DNA from: Tillus elongatus
Taxonomy: Eukaryota; Arthropoda; Insecta; Coleoptera; Cleridae
Direction of reading: 5' to 3'
DNA length: 64,000 bases
Assembly: GCA_964006375.1 (NCBI GenBank)
Contig: OZ023265.1
Coordinates: 11,379,795-11,443,794 of the forward strand
Part shown: piece after piece, positions 11,684-24,419 of the stretch
How positions within the stretch are numbered: position 1 is the first letter of the stretch
How the letters are laid out: each line of letters starts with the position of its first letter
Translations under genes and position numbers: made by a program
Notes under the pieces: model-generated
What the model saw: the letters and a program-made list of their open reading frames with translations, nothing else
The model's database searches: none
What the model was told of the DNA's origin: nothing

Positions 11684-12036
11684 GTGCGAGTGAGAGCCCG
11701 AAACTGTGGGGTGCAATGGGGTCAGAAATGGGCTCGATGTCGCCGCAGCCGGCCACCTCCAGGGTAAGCCACACACCTGTCCAGTACTTACGCTTCTGTC
11801 CTGCTTTGCGCCGTTACTAACCCGCTTACATACATGCATGGTACCTGTACACGACATCTATATATGAACATCCTGCTTCTGTCTCACACACACATACACA
11901 AACACATACCACTTCTGGACCAAGCGTTCATCGTTAACTGATCCAGCTGTTGTGTCTGTGTTTGCAGAGTACTATGGAGGACCCTCGACCAGGTGATCAC
12001 AAGGCGTCGCTGCTGCAGAAGCTGCTCTCGGAGTGA
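11684..12036 (+). CDS. C-terminal exons of an unidentified gene with LxxLL motif
   Basis: Two exons look spliced and in frame. Exon A runs 11684-11763: the acceptor is TGTGCAG and the donor AGG|GTAAGCC. Its reading contains 'SESPKLWGAMGSEMGSMSPQ'. Exon B runs 11968-12036: the acceptor is TTTGCAG, and it ends 'DHKASLLQKLLSE' with a TGA stop. The C-terminal 'LQKLL' is an LxxLL box, the motif by which nuclear-receptor coactivators bind receptors. That motif, plus local GC content and codon use unlike the AT-rich surroundings, argues for a real host gene. A taiman/NCoA-type coactivator is only a guess from the LxxLL motif. Exon A may extend upstream, because the same frame stays open back to about 11602. 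Earlier exons were not found and probably lie left of the window. Confidence 0.5.
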
Positions 12037-12880
12037 CCTCATGCAACGGGGGCCCAGTGTAAATACTAGACTATGTTTTAAGCTACAACTACTACTAGGT
12101 ACCTCAACTGGTTATGTACCGCAGGCTGTAAACTAGACAGGTTAGCTGTATCAAAGTGCATTATCCACATAACACACACACGTCTGTTATATATTGCTTA
12201 TTGGTTTCATTTAGAGAGAGAGGGTAGTGCGGAGCAGATGAAGGGGAAGGCCAACCAAGGCCCCGCAGTGTGCAATTGTATATACGAGTTCTGGACTTGT
12301 TTATATTTATATATATTATAAATAGATATTGATGATTATATTTTATTATTATTATGGACTTGTTTAGAAATTCTCAGATCTACGTAATTAAGAGAGTTGA
12401 GGGGTGTGCTCTGTCCGGGGGGGCACGTCCCTTTGTATCATCATTTTGGATGTGTTGTTTAGTGTTGTCTTCCTTTCGGTGAGTGTTCAAGCTACGCATT
12501 ACCAAAAATGAAAAACATAAATAAAAAGAAGTAAATAGTAACTAACTGTTAATATTTTATACATAATTTAAAGTATGTTATTTGGAGAGCTCATTTTGTT
12601 GGACATTGTGATAGGCGACCGCCATGTTACTGTTGCTAGGAGCAACACGTTCCTAGACCTTATTCTTAGAAATAGCATTCATATTCTTATTATGATTATA
12701 TAACAGTCAATTACACTCCCAGCCACTAAATTATTGAAGAGAGAGATTAACAAATTACCTTTAACGTTTCAACAGCTGAAGCATTATTGCATTTTATGCA
12801 CAGATATTTTTTGTACAGGTATCCTCGTAAAATACATGCATATATCTATATAAATATTTTGAAAATAAAAGTGTAATTTC
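12037..12880 (+). other. Probable 3'UTR of the LxxLL gene
   Basis: The sequence after the TGA at 12034-12036 is GC-richer than its neighbours. It contains CA and GA runs and has AATAAA-type signals near 12519 ('CATAAATAAAAAG') and 12866 ('GAAAATAAAAG'). The extent is inferred, not shown. Confidence 0.4.
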
Positions 12881-13676
12881 TATGTTTGTTTTATTTTTGG
12901 AGCTAATACAAAGATGTTTATAAGTGTATAAAATTTTGACCATTGAAGAGCCCTCCAAGAATTATTTTGTGGTAAAGTTACAGAGAGAGATTTTAGCATT
13001 GATGGCTCATTGTGTACATAATATATTATATTTAATTAAAAACTATATAGATATTATTAAAAACTTACCTATTATTTTTAAGTTTTATGATTGTTTTCGT
13101 TACAGATAAAAATATATCAATTTTGAATGTTTGTTTTTCTTTATTGTAGTAAATGTTTTTGTCTGTTCTCTTTTCACACACATATACACATGCGCCTATG
13201 TGCGCAAATCACCTTAGACATGCTCGCACACAGTTCTCCAAAATTACACAAAAGTGAACATCAAAATCCGATATTTACCAAATTCAGAGGGTTTAGACAG
13301 GCTTTCGTCAGAAATTGTAAAACATAAAATAAATAATTAATCATAAGTTACAATTTTATCCAAGCAGCTATACTTAAATATATATTTATTGCCACCAAAA
13401 AAATACTTTGATTCCAGAAAAACCTTATACTACACAGGGTGATTGGTAATTCGATACATGCTTCCAAACATCTGATGACGCTAGATGTCGAGAGCAATTT
13501 TAGCCTAACATGCCTTATCCAAACTTAATTGTTTTTGAAATATGACATTTGCAAAAGTTTCCCTCAAAAAGTATATCCTAATGTCTTAAAATATTTTCCA
13601 AGAAATCTGCTTCATAATTTTCAAAATTTTGACTGGATAATTTGTCCAACATTAGGTTCTTATGTTTGAAATAAAA

Positions 13677-14272
13677 TCATGTCAACATCAATTGCAAAAG
13701 CGGCTGTTAAGAAATTAGGTTTCCTCTTCCGGGCTCGCAAATACTTTTCACCAGCTATTCTCTATACCTTATATACTTCACAAATAAGGCCAAACCTCGA
13801 ATACTGCTCCCACATCTGGGGTGCTGCTGCCGCTTCTACACTTGCTATCCTGGACTTCATGCAGAAGAGAGCTATACGTCTCGTTGGGGACTCTACCCCC
13901 ACCCAAAGGCTCCCATCCCTTGCCCACCGACATGCCATTGGTGACCTCTCTCTCTTTTATAGATATCTGCACGGGCACTGCTCAGGGGAACATTTTTCCA
14001 TAGTTCCTTCACCTGCTGCTCCCAACAGATCTACCAGGGGAACAGAGCGAATGCACCCTTTTACTGTCCAGGTCACCAGACATAGAACATCTTGTTATGC
14101 CCGCTCTTTTGTCCCGAGGACTTCCAAGTTGTGGAATTCCTTGCCGGCACATGTTTTTCCTTCCAAATCTTCAAGTCCAGAATTAACAAGTTGCCTTTTT
14201 CCTCCTTGTCGACACCCACAGTACGATAGTATTTAGGCTGTAAGCCCTCGTGGTGTGTTGTTGAAATATTAA
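13677..14272 (+). pseudogene. 3' fragment of CR1/Jockey-like element, family A copy 1
   Basis: The 185-aa frame 13679-14233 is the RT C-terminal tail: 'AAVKKLGFLFRARKYFSPA', 'RPNLEYCSHIWGAAAAST', then 'TRHRTSCYARSFVPRTSKLW'. The 3' sequence ends with 'GTGTGTTGTTGAAATATT' and an A-run. It is severely 5' truncated. The same tail ends four other copies in the window, at 20818-22786, 31903-33696, 52515-54465 (-) and 55110-56410 (-). Confidence 0.85.
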
Positions 14273-14274
14273 AA

Positions 14275-14780
14275 AAAACTTTATTGTCGTGAATGTACAA
14301 AAATATTCCAAAGTAAACTTAAAATGTTCCCGAAAAAACTGGTTTCCTGGCCAACGAACTGTAGGTTAGTAGCAAATTAAGCTATCGAAACAAACATTTT
14401 ATCAAAAATCGCTACTGTAACGCACTTGTCAAGTCCCGAATTTATTTCCTTACAAACATGCAAAATACAATAATATAAGCCGGTTCGATTAAGAAAAAAA
14501 AAAGTATCACCAGCGACTTATGAGTCGTACTGTGATTGTAAAAATAATTTTATAAGATGCTGTATAATTAATGTGTATAATTTTTTCTCGTACCTTGTAT
14601 AATAATGGATATATTGAGCTTTCCTCTAGAAATGCGTCACCTGTATATATGAAAACAGATAAAAACGGAATTCTCGTGCAAATCGAAACTGCGTAACAGT
14701 TACCAAAATTTTGACATGTATGCAAGGTTCGGGAACTGGATTTTTAATGACTAATCCCGAACTGCCACATTTTCACTAAG
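14275..14780. repeat. Rep-E interspersed repeat, segment 1
   Basis: It contains 'AATGTACAAAAATATTCC', 'GTTCCCGAAAAAACTGGTTT', 'CTGTAACGCACTTGTCAAG' and 'ATAATTAATGTGTATAAT', all matching the repeat copies at about 47280-47770 and, inverted, 51000-51595. It shows no coding potential that I can support. Confidence 0.7.
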
Positions 14781-15248
14781 AACAGAGTCCTAAGTAGTTC
14801 AATAAATTCTGCTTATTTCGTTTGAGACTGTCAATTGTTCGTTGTAATATTTGTACCTCATTGGATAGCTATTGCAATGAAGAATTTTTAGAAAAAAGAT
14901 GTACGCATATTACCCGAATGATTTGCCGAGAAAATCCTACATATAGGTAATTTTGAAGCTTTTTTCACAAGTTTTCCTTTGAGGCTGTCACATGAGCGAA
15001 GTGTTTATTTGTTTTTATCTTAAACATAAGAACTTACCCAGTCAAAAAGTTTAAAAAATCTGAAGCAGATTTCTTGAAAAATTCATTTAAAGACATTAAG
15101 ATTTACTTTTTGGGGGAAAATTTAAAAAATGCCGTATTTCTAAAACAATTTAATTTTGGATAAGGCATGTTAGGCTCAAATTGCTCCTGACATCCTGCCT
15201 CATCAGATCTCAGAAGGAATGTATAGAATTACTGGTCAGCCTGTATAT

Positions 15249-15940
15249 TATAGAAACGCCAACCTTTTTGGGGTTCTGTTGGTAAGATTGAAATTATAGC
15301 TTAAATCTGTTTAAACAGACATGGAATCTCGGGTTTAGGTAAAAACTCGTCTAATTCTAGATACAATAAAAGATTGAAACTGAGTAAGAATTAAAAATAA
15401 ATTTAAATATTTTAGCCATGTTTTAAAAGACCACGCACCAAATCTTTTTATTGCATAATTATGAGTAAGTTTGTATGATCTCGGAGTTAAAAACAAAGAT
15501 ATGTTTTATGTGTTTAATGAAATAACTTTTAAAATAGTACCAAATGTGATGTTTTCTATATAAATATAAAGGAATTAGTAAATATTTGCATTACTGCATT
15601 TGAATATTTAAATGCGTATTTAGAAATTTATTTTATTTCAGTCACATTGTAACATAATTTTGTAGTAACTATGTTTTTAAGTATGAATTGGAGAAACACT
15701 TTTACCGTAACTATGACCTAATGTATCTTTTTGTTTGTCAACATACATTTTTAGTATAGTACATCGTTCAATCTTTGATCATGTAAGTAAAAAATATTCT
15801 GTTGTGTCTTGTGAAAACAAAAAATGAAAAAGATAGTAAACAAAGATGATGTAGTAATGCATTCTTAGGTTCTTGTTACAATATGATTATAACGACTGGT
15901 TCATCTTGGACATTTTTAAGTTGCCTATATAGCAAATTTA
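15249..15940. other. AT-rich stretch without a recognised gene
   Basis: Nothing codable and no shared repeat noticed. Confidence 0.35.
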
Positions 15941-16120
15941 TAAGTACACTTTGAGAAAACCCAAATCACCACAACACTTATTTCAAAGACATTACGATCG
16001 TTTCGTTGACAAAGTCAACATCTTCAGAGGAAGATAAATTTGTTGACTTTGTCAACGAAACGATCGTAAGGTCTTTGAAATAAGTGTTGTGGTGATTTGG
16101 GTTTTCTCAAAGTGTACTTA
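15941..16120. repeat. Foldback (inverted repeat), 80-bp arms
   Basis: Arms 15941-16020 and 16041-16120 are almost perfect reverse complements, separated by 20 bases ('TCTTCAGAGGAAGATAAATT'). They share 'CACAACACTTATTTCAAAG' and 'GATCGTTTCGTTGACAAAG'. Part of an arm ('TTGTGGTGAATTGGGTTT') recurs near 20152. This is most likely a small non-autonomous foldback element or MITE. Confidence 0.9.
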
Positions 16121-16339
16121 TTAGTGCTCATCACAGGTTCCAGTTTTCACATAGTAGCAAATTTATGTTAAAAAGGTTTTCCAAAAATTTTATAAGATCG
16201 ACTATTCTATTTGCAGCTTGACCAACCTATTTTTTAAAAGCTTTAGACCAAAAATGTGGTATTATATAGCAATATTTAGGTTTGAAAAATGCATCTAAGA
16301 GACTGTAAGGAAATATAGTAGCGTACAATGTGTAAAAAA

Positions 16340-17795
16340 CCTCTTTGCGACACCATGATTTGACAAATTTTTTCCCCAGAACTTGTTCGAAATCACTCTA
16401 GAATAAGTAACCAAGAATGTGTTTCTTAAATATCAGGATTTATAAATTTTAAAACAAAACTGCTCTTTAATCCAAAGCACACAAAGTCCATTGAAACTAA
16501 GGATGTGCGAAGCTTTGAAACTTCGAACCAAACCCGAAACTCAAACTAAAGGGTTCGAAAAATTGTACATGCTTTACTAACTAAACTTCTATCTAGATAT
16601 CAATTTGGCAGAAGGCAAACAACTGTTGTGAATAGTAAAAAAAAAAGCACCTCCAATATTGTAAGAGCTGGTGTCCCATGGGATCTGCGCTTGGACCAAT
16701 TTCGTATTTGTTGTAAGAAACGTTTTTGCGACACCATGGTTTGGCAAATTTTTGTCCCAGAACTTTTTCGAAATCACTCTAGAATAAGTAACCAAGAATG
16801 CATTTCTTAAATAACCGGATTCATAAATTTTAAAACAAAACTGCTCTTTAATCCAAAGCCCACCAAGTCCATTGAAACTAAGAGTGTGCGAATCTTTGAA
16901 ATTTCGAACCGAACTCAAACTAAAGGTTTGGTTCGAAAATTTGTACATGCTTTAGTAACTAAACTTATATCTAGTTATCAATTTGGCAGAAGGCAAATAA
17001 CTGTTGTGAATAGTAAAAAAAGCACCTCCAATATTGTAAGAGCTGGTGTCCCATGGGATCTGCGCTTGGACCAATTTCCTATTTGTTGTAAGAAACATTT
17101 TTGCGACACCATGGTTTGGCAAATTTTTGTTCCAGAACTTGTTCAAAATCACTAGAATAAGTAACCAAGAGTGCATTTCTTAAATACCAGGATTCATAAA
17201 TTTTAAAACAAAACTGCTCTATAATCCAAAGCCGACCAAATCCATTGAAACTAAGGTGCGAAGCTTCAAAATGTCAAACTAACGTTACTAACGAAACTTG
17301 TATCTAGTTATCAATTTGGCAGAAGGCAAACAACTGTTGTGAATAGTAGAAAAAGCACCTCCAAAATTGTAAGTGCTGGTGTCCCATGGGATGTGTGCTT
17401 CGACCAATTTTGTATTTATTGTAAAAAAACGTTTTTGCGACACCATGGTTTGGCAAATTTTTGTCTCGGGACTTGTTCGAAATCTCTATAAGTAACCAAG
17501 GATGTGTTTCTTTAATACCAGGATTCATAGATTTTAAAACAAAACTGCGCCTAAATCTAAAGCCCGACAAGTCCATTGAACCTAAAAGTGTGTGAAATTT
17601 CGAACCGAACCCGAACTCAAACTAAAGCTTTGGTTCGAAAAATTTTACATGCATTACTAACTAAATTTATATCCAGTTATCTATTTGGCAGAAGGCAAAC
17701 AATTGCGAATAGTAAAAAAAAGCACCTCCAAAATTGTGATAGCTGGTGTCCCACAGGGATCTGTGCTTGGACCAATTTTTTATTCGTTGTATATA
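16340..17795. repeat. Tandem array (~330-380-bp units) carrying an RT scrap
   Basis: 'GCGACACCATG' starts at 16347, 16728, 17103 and 17437, giving spacings of 381, 375 and 334 bp. Each unit also has 'ATTTGGCAGAAGGCAAA' and a frame reading 'KSTSNIVRAGVP' followed by a corrupted 'QGS(V)LGP' motif. Only the last unit keeps the intact RT text 'AGVPQGSVLGPIFYSLYIQ' (about 17738-17795). Units have diverged by small indels. The array looks like amplification of a segment that spans an RT fragment and adjoining 'TTCGAA'-rich DNA. Confidence 0.8.
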
Positions 17796-17889
17796 CAGAA
17801 ACTACCATTAGCAAAAAGCTACATACAAAACTTTTGCAGATCTTGCTGTTATATTCGAACGACTCCCAGGATACATAGAAAAAAAAACG

Positions 17890-18850
<961 letters not shown>

Positions 18851-18959
18851 ATTATAGGCGGTTAAGTAATAACTAGAAAATAAGATTTTTAATTCTAGTT
18901 TTGAACACACTGTAAGATATTAATTTAAATTTATCTAGGAGAATATTATAGAATTTTAT

Positions 18960-20020
18960 CCACCAATAAGCTAGATCGCTCTGGGACCTCTTCAGGCGGC
19001 AACTGATGGGCACAATATGAGATTTATATCAGGTTTCATATTCATGAACTTCTCTATGTGTTGCAAACATGTTGATGTTCCTCCTTGCATACAGCGGGTT
19101 CTCCAGAATATATATAGATAGAAGAGTGAGCATTTGCAAAGATTTAAAGGCCTCTGCATTTCTTTGAGGCCAAAAGCGCGATGCATGTTCGCAGCATGGC
19201 GCCAGAAAAGCACTGAGTAGGAGAGGTGATTGTGAAAAACAGCATAATAGGCAGTTCTTAATATACTGGGAGACACATTACTCGACAGACCCAGAATAAC
19301 GTGAAGTCCATACTTTTTTTAGAAAGAGAATCAATATGTGCATTCCCCTGAAGTCGCGGATCGATGTAACTTCCAGAAAGTCCACTCTGTCGCTATTATG
19401 AATGTAACCCAGATGTCTCATAAAAAATACCATTTCATGTGTTTTTTTTTCTCTGTGGAGATGCAGTCTGTTTGCATAAAACCAGTCCTCAGCCTTCCCC
19501 TGCTCCACCATAGAACCCTGCAACGAAGCATACGCACGTGTCGTCGGCGCAAAGAGCGTGCACTTGGACAGTTCATCAAATAGAGGGAGATTGTTTATAA
19601 ATATGAGAAATAAAATCGGACCAAGCACGGAACCTTGTGGTACTCCGATAGTGATTTGCTTCTTGTAGGACGCCAGCGTAGAACCTGATGTCTTTTTTCA
19701 TGGTATGATTTTAGAAGATTAACACTGTTAGAGCAAAATTTGTAATTCTTGAGTTTTTGTAAGAGAATCTCATGGTCAGTGCAGTCGAAGGCTCTACTGG
19801 GGTCACAAACCCGTACAGTATTATATTCAAAATTTTGGAATGCATCAGTTATTCTCGAGACTTAGTCCAGGCATTTTCTAATGCCATATTGACTATCTCT
19901 CAACAATCCCACTCCAGGTGTCCTACAATCTGCATGGACACACACCTTTCCACTACCTTGGATATTATCGGTACGATACCCTGGATTTATGCCAGGCCAG
20001 GAAATTTTGGCGCTTACTTC
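18960..20020 (-). pseudogene. Jockey-like RT relic (minus strand)
   Basis: On the minus strand, about 19830-19740 reads as a degraded 'SRAFDCTDHEILLQKLKNY' (RT motif A). It is followed by 'LGPILFLIFINNLPLFDEL' at 19628, 'CTLFAPTTRAYASLQ' where the usual FADDT has become FAPTT, 'DWFYANRLHLHREK' and, at 19276, 'ILRTAYYAVFHNHLSYSVLF'. The domain order is that of a non-LTR RT. The catalytic aspartates are destroyed, and stops and frameshifts are present. Confidence 0.7.
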
Positions 20021-20049
20021 GTAAATGCTGCAACCGTTTAATTTGATAC

Positions 20050-20817
20050 CAATATTAGATAACGGTTTTTTGATACGTATTTTACTTTTAGTCTTTGGTA
20101 ATAATGTCTACTTTGCTGATGATCAAGCGGCAAGTTAAAAAATATGTTGTGGTGAATTGGGTTTCTCCATGAAATGCTATTACTTATTTAATGACTACAT
20201 ATACCCTGTCTAGACTCTTTGGATATATTTTAGTAATATTAAATTCAATATTTTATATAATTTATAACAAACGATAAGGTTTAGACTTGTACGTTGTTGC
20301 TAAGAATTTGATTGTTAGAGTGTCGCTCTTTAATTTTAACTTAAGAATTTGCGTTTTAAGTTTGTTTTGTTAATATGAGTACATATGACCTAGAAATTAC
20401 AAAAGGTATATGCTTATCGCTGAATGTTCACCTTTGTGAAACAATACTTGAAAACGTAAACTGTCCAAAGCAGATTTTTAGATTTTGTGTTAATTTTTTT
20501 TATAACAAACACAAGTTAGATTTTTGTATAAATTTGTTGAATAAACATAGAATTATTGTTAACAGAATTTTGTTTCCGAAAATAAAGATTATTTTATTAT
20601 TCGATATCGTAATGCTTTGATTTTATATAAATTGAGCATTATGTAGTTTTATTTTATAGTCTGTTCCTTAACTCTTTAACAATGGTATCAGAGTGTTTCT
20701 GTGATAACTACACATGATTGGATATGTTTTATGTTTATGTATGAATAAAGAGGAACATAAGTAATTTAAGCGTTCATATATCTTTATTGCCTCAAGCGTA
20801 TTCCACATACACAGAAA
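20050..20817. other. AT-rich stretch
   Basis: It contains a foldback-arm-like scrap near 20145-20172 ('TTGTGGTGAATTGGGTTT') shared with 15941-16120. The 81-aa frame at 20375 has no features that I can assign and lies in very AT-rich sequence. Confidence 0.35.
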
Positions 20818-22780
20818 ACCTCTTCAGCCACTCAAAAGCCCGGGTTCTCTAAATCCTGTAACAAGGCCAGACTTGAAAAGGTCAAAGCTCACAAAACGAT
20901 TCTTTACGATCCCGGTCAAGAAAACCGTAAAGCATTTAACGACGCAAGAAACTGCTGTGGCCGCATTCTTTCTGAGGCAAAAAACTCGTTTAATAACCAA
21001 ATCGGCAGCAAACCATTCTGGACTCTTGCTAAATCTATTGGGATAATTTCTGCAAGAGCATGTTCCCACCTCTTGTTTCAGGGGATGAAGTTGTTTCTAC
21101 CGCCTTGGGCAAGGCTGAACTTTTTTCCTCGTCGTTCACCGGCCATTCTACTCTCAACCCACCTCCAAATGTTCAACCACCAACAGTCCCCAATGTCACG
21201 CATAAAATAACTGATATCATTTTCAAAACTAAAAAGGTACGAAAGATGCTCTCTTCTCTTAATACCAGGAAAGCCTTGACGAGATCCCAGCAATTGTTCT
21301 CAAAAAATGCGCACCAAAACCTGCTCCTGTCTTGACTCATCTGTTTCAGACATCTTACAATAGAGGCATATTCCCTAGTAATTGGAAAACTGCTGGAGTA
21401 CAACCCGTCCCCAAGAAAGGATCCAAAGCGCTTCCTAGCAACTACAGTCCTTTCAGTCACCTCTAAAGTGATGAAAAAGTATATAAACACCGAATTACTA
21501 AAATTTGTTGAAAAACACAGTCTAATCCACGACAGGCAGTATGGATTCTGTCAGTGCAGATCAACTGCCGATCTCCTTTCCTTTGTCATCCGTTCTTGGA
21601 ACAAGTCTATGGAACTACACGGTGAATCCCAGATTGTCGTACTAGACATATCCTAAGCATTCAACCAGGTCTGGCACGCAGCGCTGCTTGATAAACTTCT
21701 GGCCTATGGCCTACCACCAAAACTCTACCTAGACAGCAAATTTCCTCTCCAACCGGAGCATTTCTGTTGTCGTGGATGGCCATTCCTCTAAACTGTATCC
21801 AATTAATGCAGGAGTTCCTCAAGATTCACCTTTAGCCCCTACTTTGTTTCTTCTCCACATCAATGACCTCTCTAGCACATCCAACCCAGTTCACAGTTAC
21901 GAGTAGGACGGCACCCTCCACTCAAATATACAATATTCTAAGCCTGTCTCTTTAGCCCAATTAGATGAGGATCACAGGCTCATGGCGGGTTCTGTCTCCA
22001 TGGATCTCCAAAGAATATTAGACTGGGGAAGTAGAAATCTTGTACAATTCAACCCCACCAAATCTCAGTCTTGCTTTCTTTCTCATGAGAGATACGCCAG
22101 CCCTAGACCCATCACAATCAACAACCAAGTTATTCAAAGTAATGAGTCCTTTCACTTGTTGGCATTTCTGTGGATCGAAATCTCAATTGGCACCAACATG
22201 TCACATCAATTGCAGAAGCGGCTGCTAAGAAATTAGGTTTCCTCTTCCGGGCTCGCAAATACTTTTCACCAGCTAATCTCTATACCTTATATACTTCACA
22301 AATAGGGCGAAACCTCGAATACCGCTCTCACATCTGGGGTGCAGCTGCCGCCTCTACACTCGCTATCCTTGACTCCAATCAGAAGAGAGCTATACGTCTC
22401 ATCGGTGACCTTACTCTCACCCAAAGGCTGCCATCCCTTGCCCACCCACGTGCCGTTGGTGACCTCTCTTTTATAGATATCTGCACGGGCACTGCTCAGA
22501 GGTGCTTTCTTCCATAGTTGCTCCACCTGCTGCCCCCAACAGATCTACCAGGGGAACAGAGCGAATGCACCCTTTTACTGTCCAGGTCACCAGACATAGA
22601 ACATCTTGTTATGCCCTCTCTTTTGTCCAGAGGACTTCCAAGTTGTGGAATTCCTTGCCGGCACATGTTTTTCCTTCTCCTCCAAACCTTCAAGTCCAGA
22701 ATTAACAAGTTGCCTCTTTCCTCCTTGTCGACACCCACGGTAAGATAGTATTTAGGCTGTAAACCCTCGTGGTGTGTTGT

Positions 22781-22786
<6 letters not shown>
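20818..22786 (+). pseudogene. CR1/Jockey-like retroelement, family A copy 2
   Basis: It shows, in order, a 'VRKMLSSLNTRKA' RT N-terminal block (21240), 'KYINTELLKFVEKHSLIHDR' (21477), 'SWNKSMELHGESQIVVLDIS' with a premature stop at 21654-21656, a degraded 'LHINDL' region whose YADD has been lost ('YE*DGT' at about 21898), 'LQRILDWGSRNLVQFNPTKS', and the standard C-terminal tail ending in 'GTTGTTGAAATATTA'. It is 5' truncated in the linker before the RT and has many frameshifts. The 3' tail runs straight into a (TA)n tract. Confidence 0.85.

Positions 22787-22815
<29 letters not shown>
22787..22815. repeat. Short (TA)n tract at retroelement 3' tail
   Basis: About 29 bp of TA directly after the family A tail 'TTGTTGAAATATTA'. 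It may have grown from the ATTA-rich tail. Confidence 0.95.
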
Positions 22816-23076
22816 TATGTAAGTTCAGTTAATTTCTGGCCTCGGTTTAAAAGCTACAAGTGTGAAAATAAGATTACAAGTTACAATGAACACTGCTAAA
22901 ATTAATATTGATTTTTTAAGAGACTAAACTTGCCTAAAGTTTGGTTTTATATGCTGGATCATAAACCACAATTTTTCAAGTGGGTTTTGAACTCAATATG
23001 TACCTCAAAGGTGATATTGCCCAGTTCCTTGGAAAACTTTAAACCATTCTCGAAATGGCCAATAAAATTCATGATT

Positions 23077-23638
<562 letters not shown>

Positions 23639-23639
23639 A

Positions 23640-24180
23640 GAGAATAATATTAAGGAAATAGCTTGAATTATGGGCAATTCGACCGAGTGCATGTGCAACT
23701 GAGGATATTATCCAAGCTATCTGTTCATGAACCAAAACGGCAATATCAGTCGTGGAAACATGACTGTAGTCTTCTGCCAAAGAAACCCAAGACATTTCCA
23801 TCTCTGGAAAAGGTATACTTTTCTTAGATTAACTTTATAAGGGAAAAACTAGTTAAGTGACCAATGTATGCTCCTTTTATTAAATAAATCAATTTTCGAG
23901 AAACTACCTGGAATGGCCCATAAAATGTTCTGACAATACTGCACGCAATTATGGTCAGTAAGTTGGTGAAAAAATTGGAACGGTTTCAGATAGTGCCTCG
24001 CTCATTCTTTTCCTAAGATTTAAACCCAGGTGACATTTACTTATTCCCAAACTTTTGTTGAAAAGAAGTTTCAGCGATGAAGAACTCATTGAAGCAAGGA
24101 AGCAGTATTTCTAGCAAAGATTGTATAATGGCGCAATCTGTTGAATTTAAAGGGAGTTGTGTTAAAAAACTTGTTGAGAA
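23640..24180 (+). pseudogene. Mariner transposase relic
   Basis: The frame across about 23655-23812 reads 'VHEPKRQYQSWKHDCSLLPK' followed by 'KPKTFPSLEKV', the known mariner stretch 'E.K.QS..W.H..SP.PKK.K...S.GKV'. Downstream, about 24010-24110 has 'DIYLFPN' (normally SDYHLFP) and 'KRSFSDEELIEARKQYF', the C-terminal mariner block. Stops, frameshifts and loss of the catalytic region make it dead. No inverted termini were identified. Confidence 0.6.
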
Positions 24181-24419
24181 ATAATAAAGGAACTAGTGTA
24201 CTAATTCATGGGTTTTATTCAGTCCCTCATACCTTCATATCGGCCTTTTCAAGCCCAGTTAATTTACCACCAACTATAAAAGCTGCCTACGGGGTCTATT
24301 TTAAAAAAATAGTGTACTTTTCTATACTTTATGTTATTTTTTATCTTGGACGTAAATATAGACACACAACGCTAAGACAAATAGAGTAAATGCAGTTGCT
24401 ACCAATCAGAACAAGACAA

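Larger units (their letters stand above)
13433..15247. mobile_element. Long-TIR element (~240-bp arms) filled with other repeats
   Basis: Left end 'ACAGGGTGATTGGTAATTC' at about 13435 and right end, in reverse complement, 'ACAGGCTGACCAGTAATTC' at about 15245 form imperfect inverted termini. Inner blocks also match, for example 'TAACATGCCTTATCCAAA' near 13507 and its reverse complement near 15160. The interior holds a CR1/Jockey-like 3' fragment (13677-14272) and a Rep-E segment (about 14275-14780). No transposase was seen, so it is a non-autonomous element that served as an insertion site. Confidence 0.65.

Noticed and set aside
23655..23812. Exon-like frame 'LNYGQFDRVHVQLRILSK' followed by GTATAC
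   Set aside because: The next residues 'QYQSWKHDCSLLPKKPK' match the mariner transposase middle, and a decayed mariner C-terminus follows at about 24010-24110, so this is a transposon relic and not a host exon.
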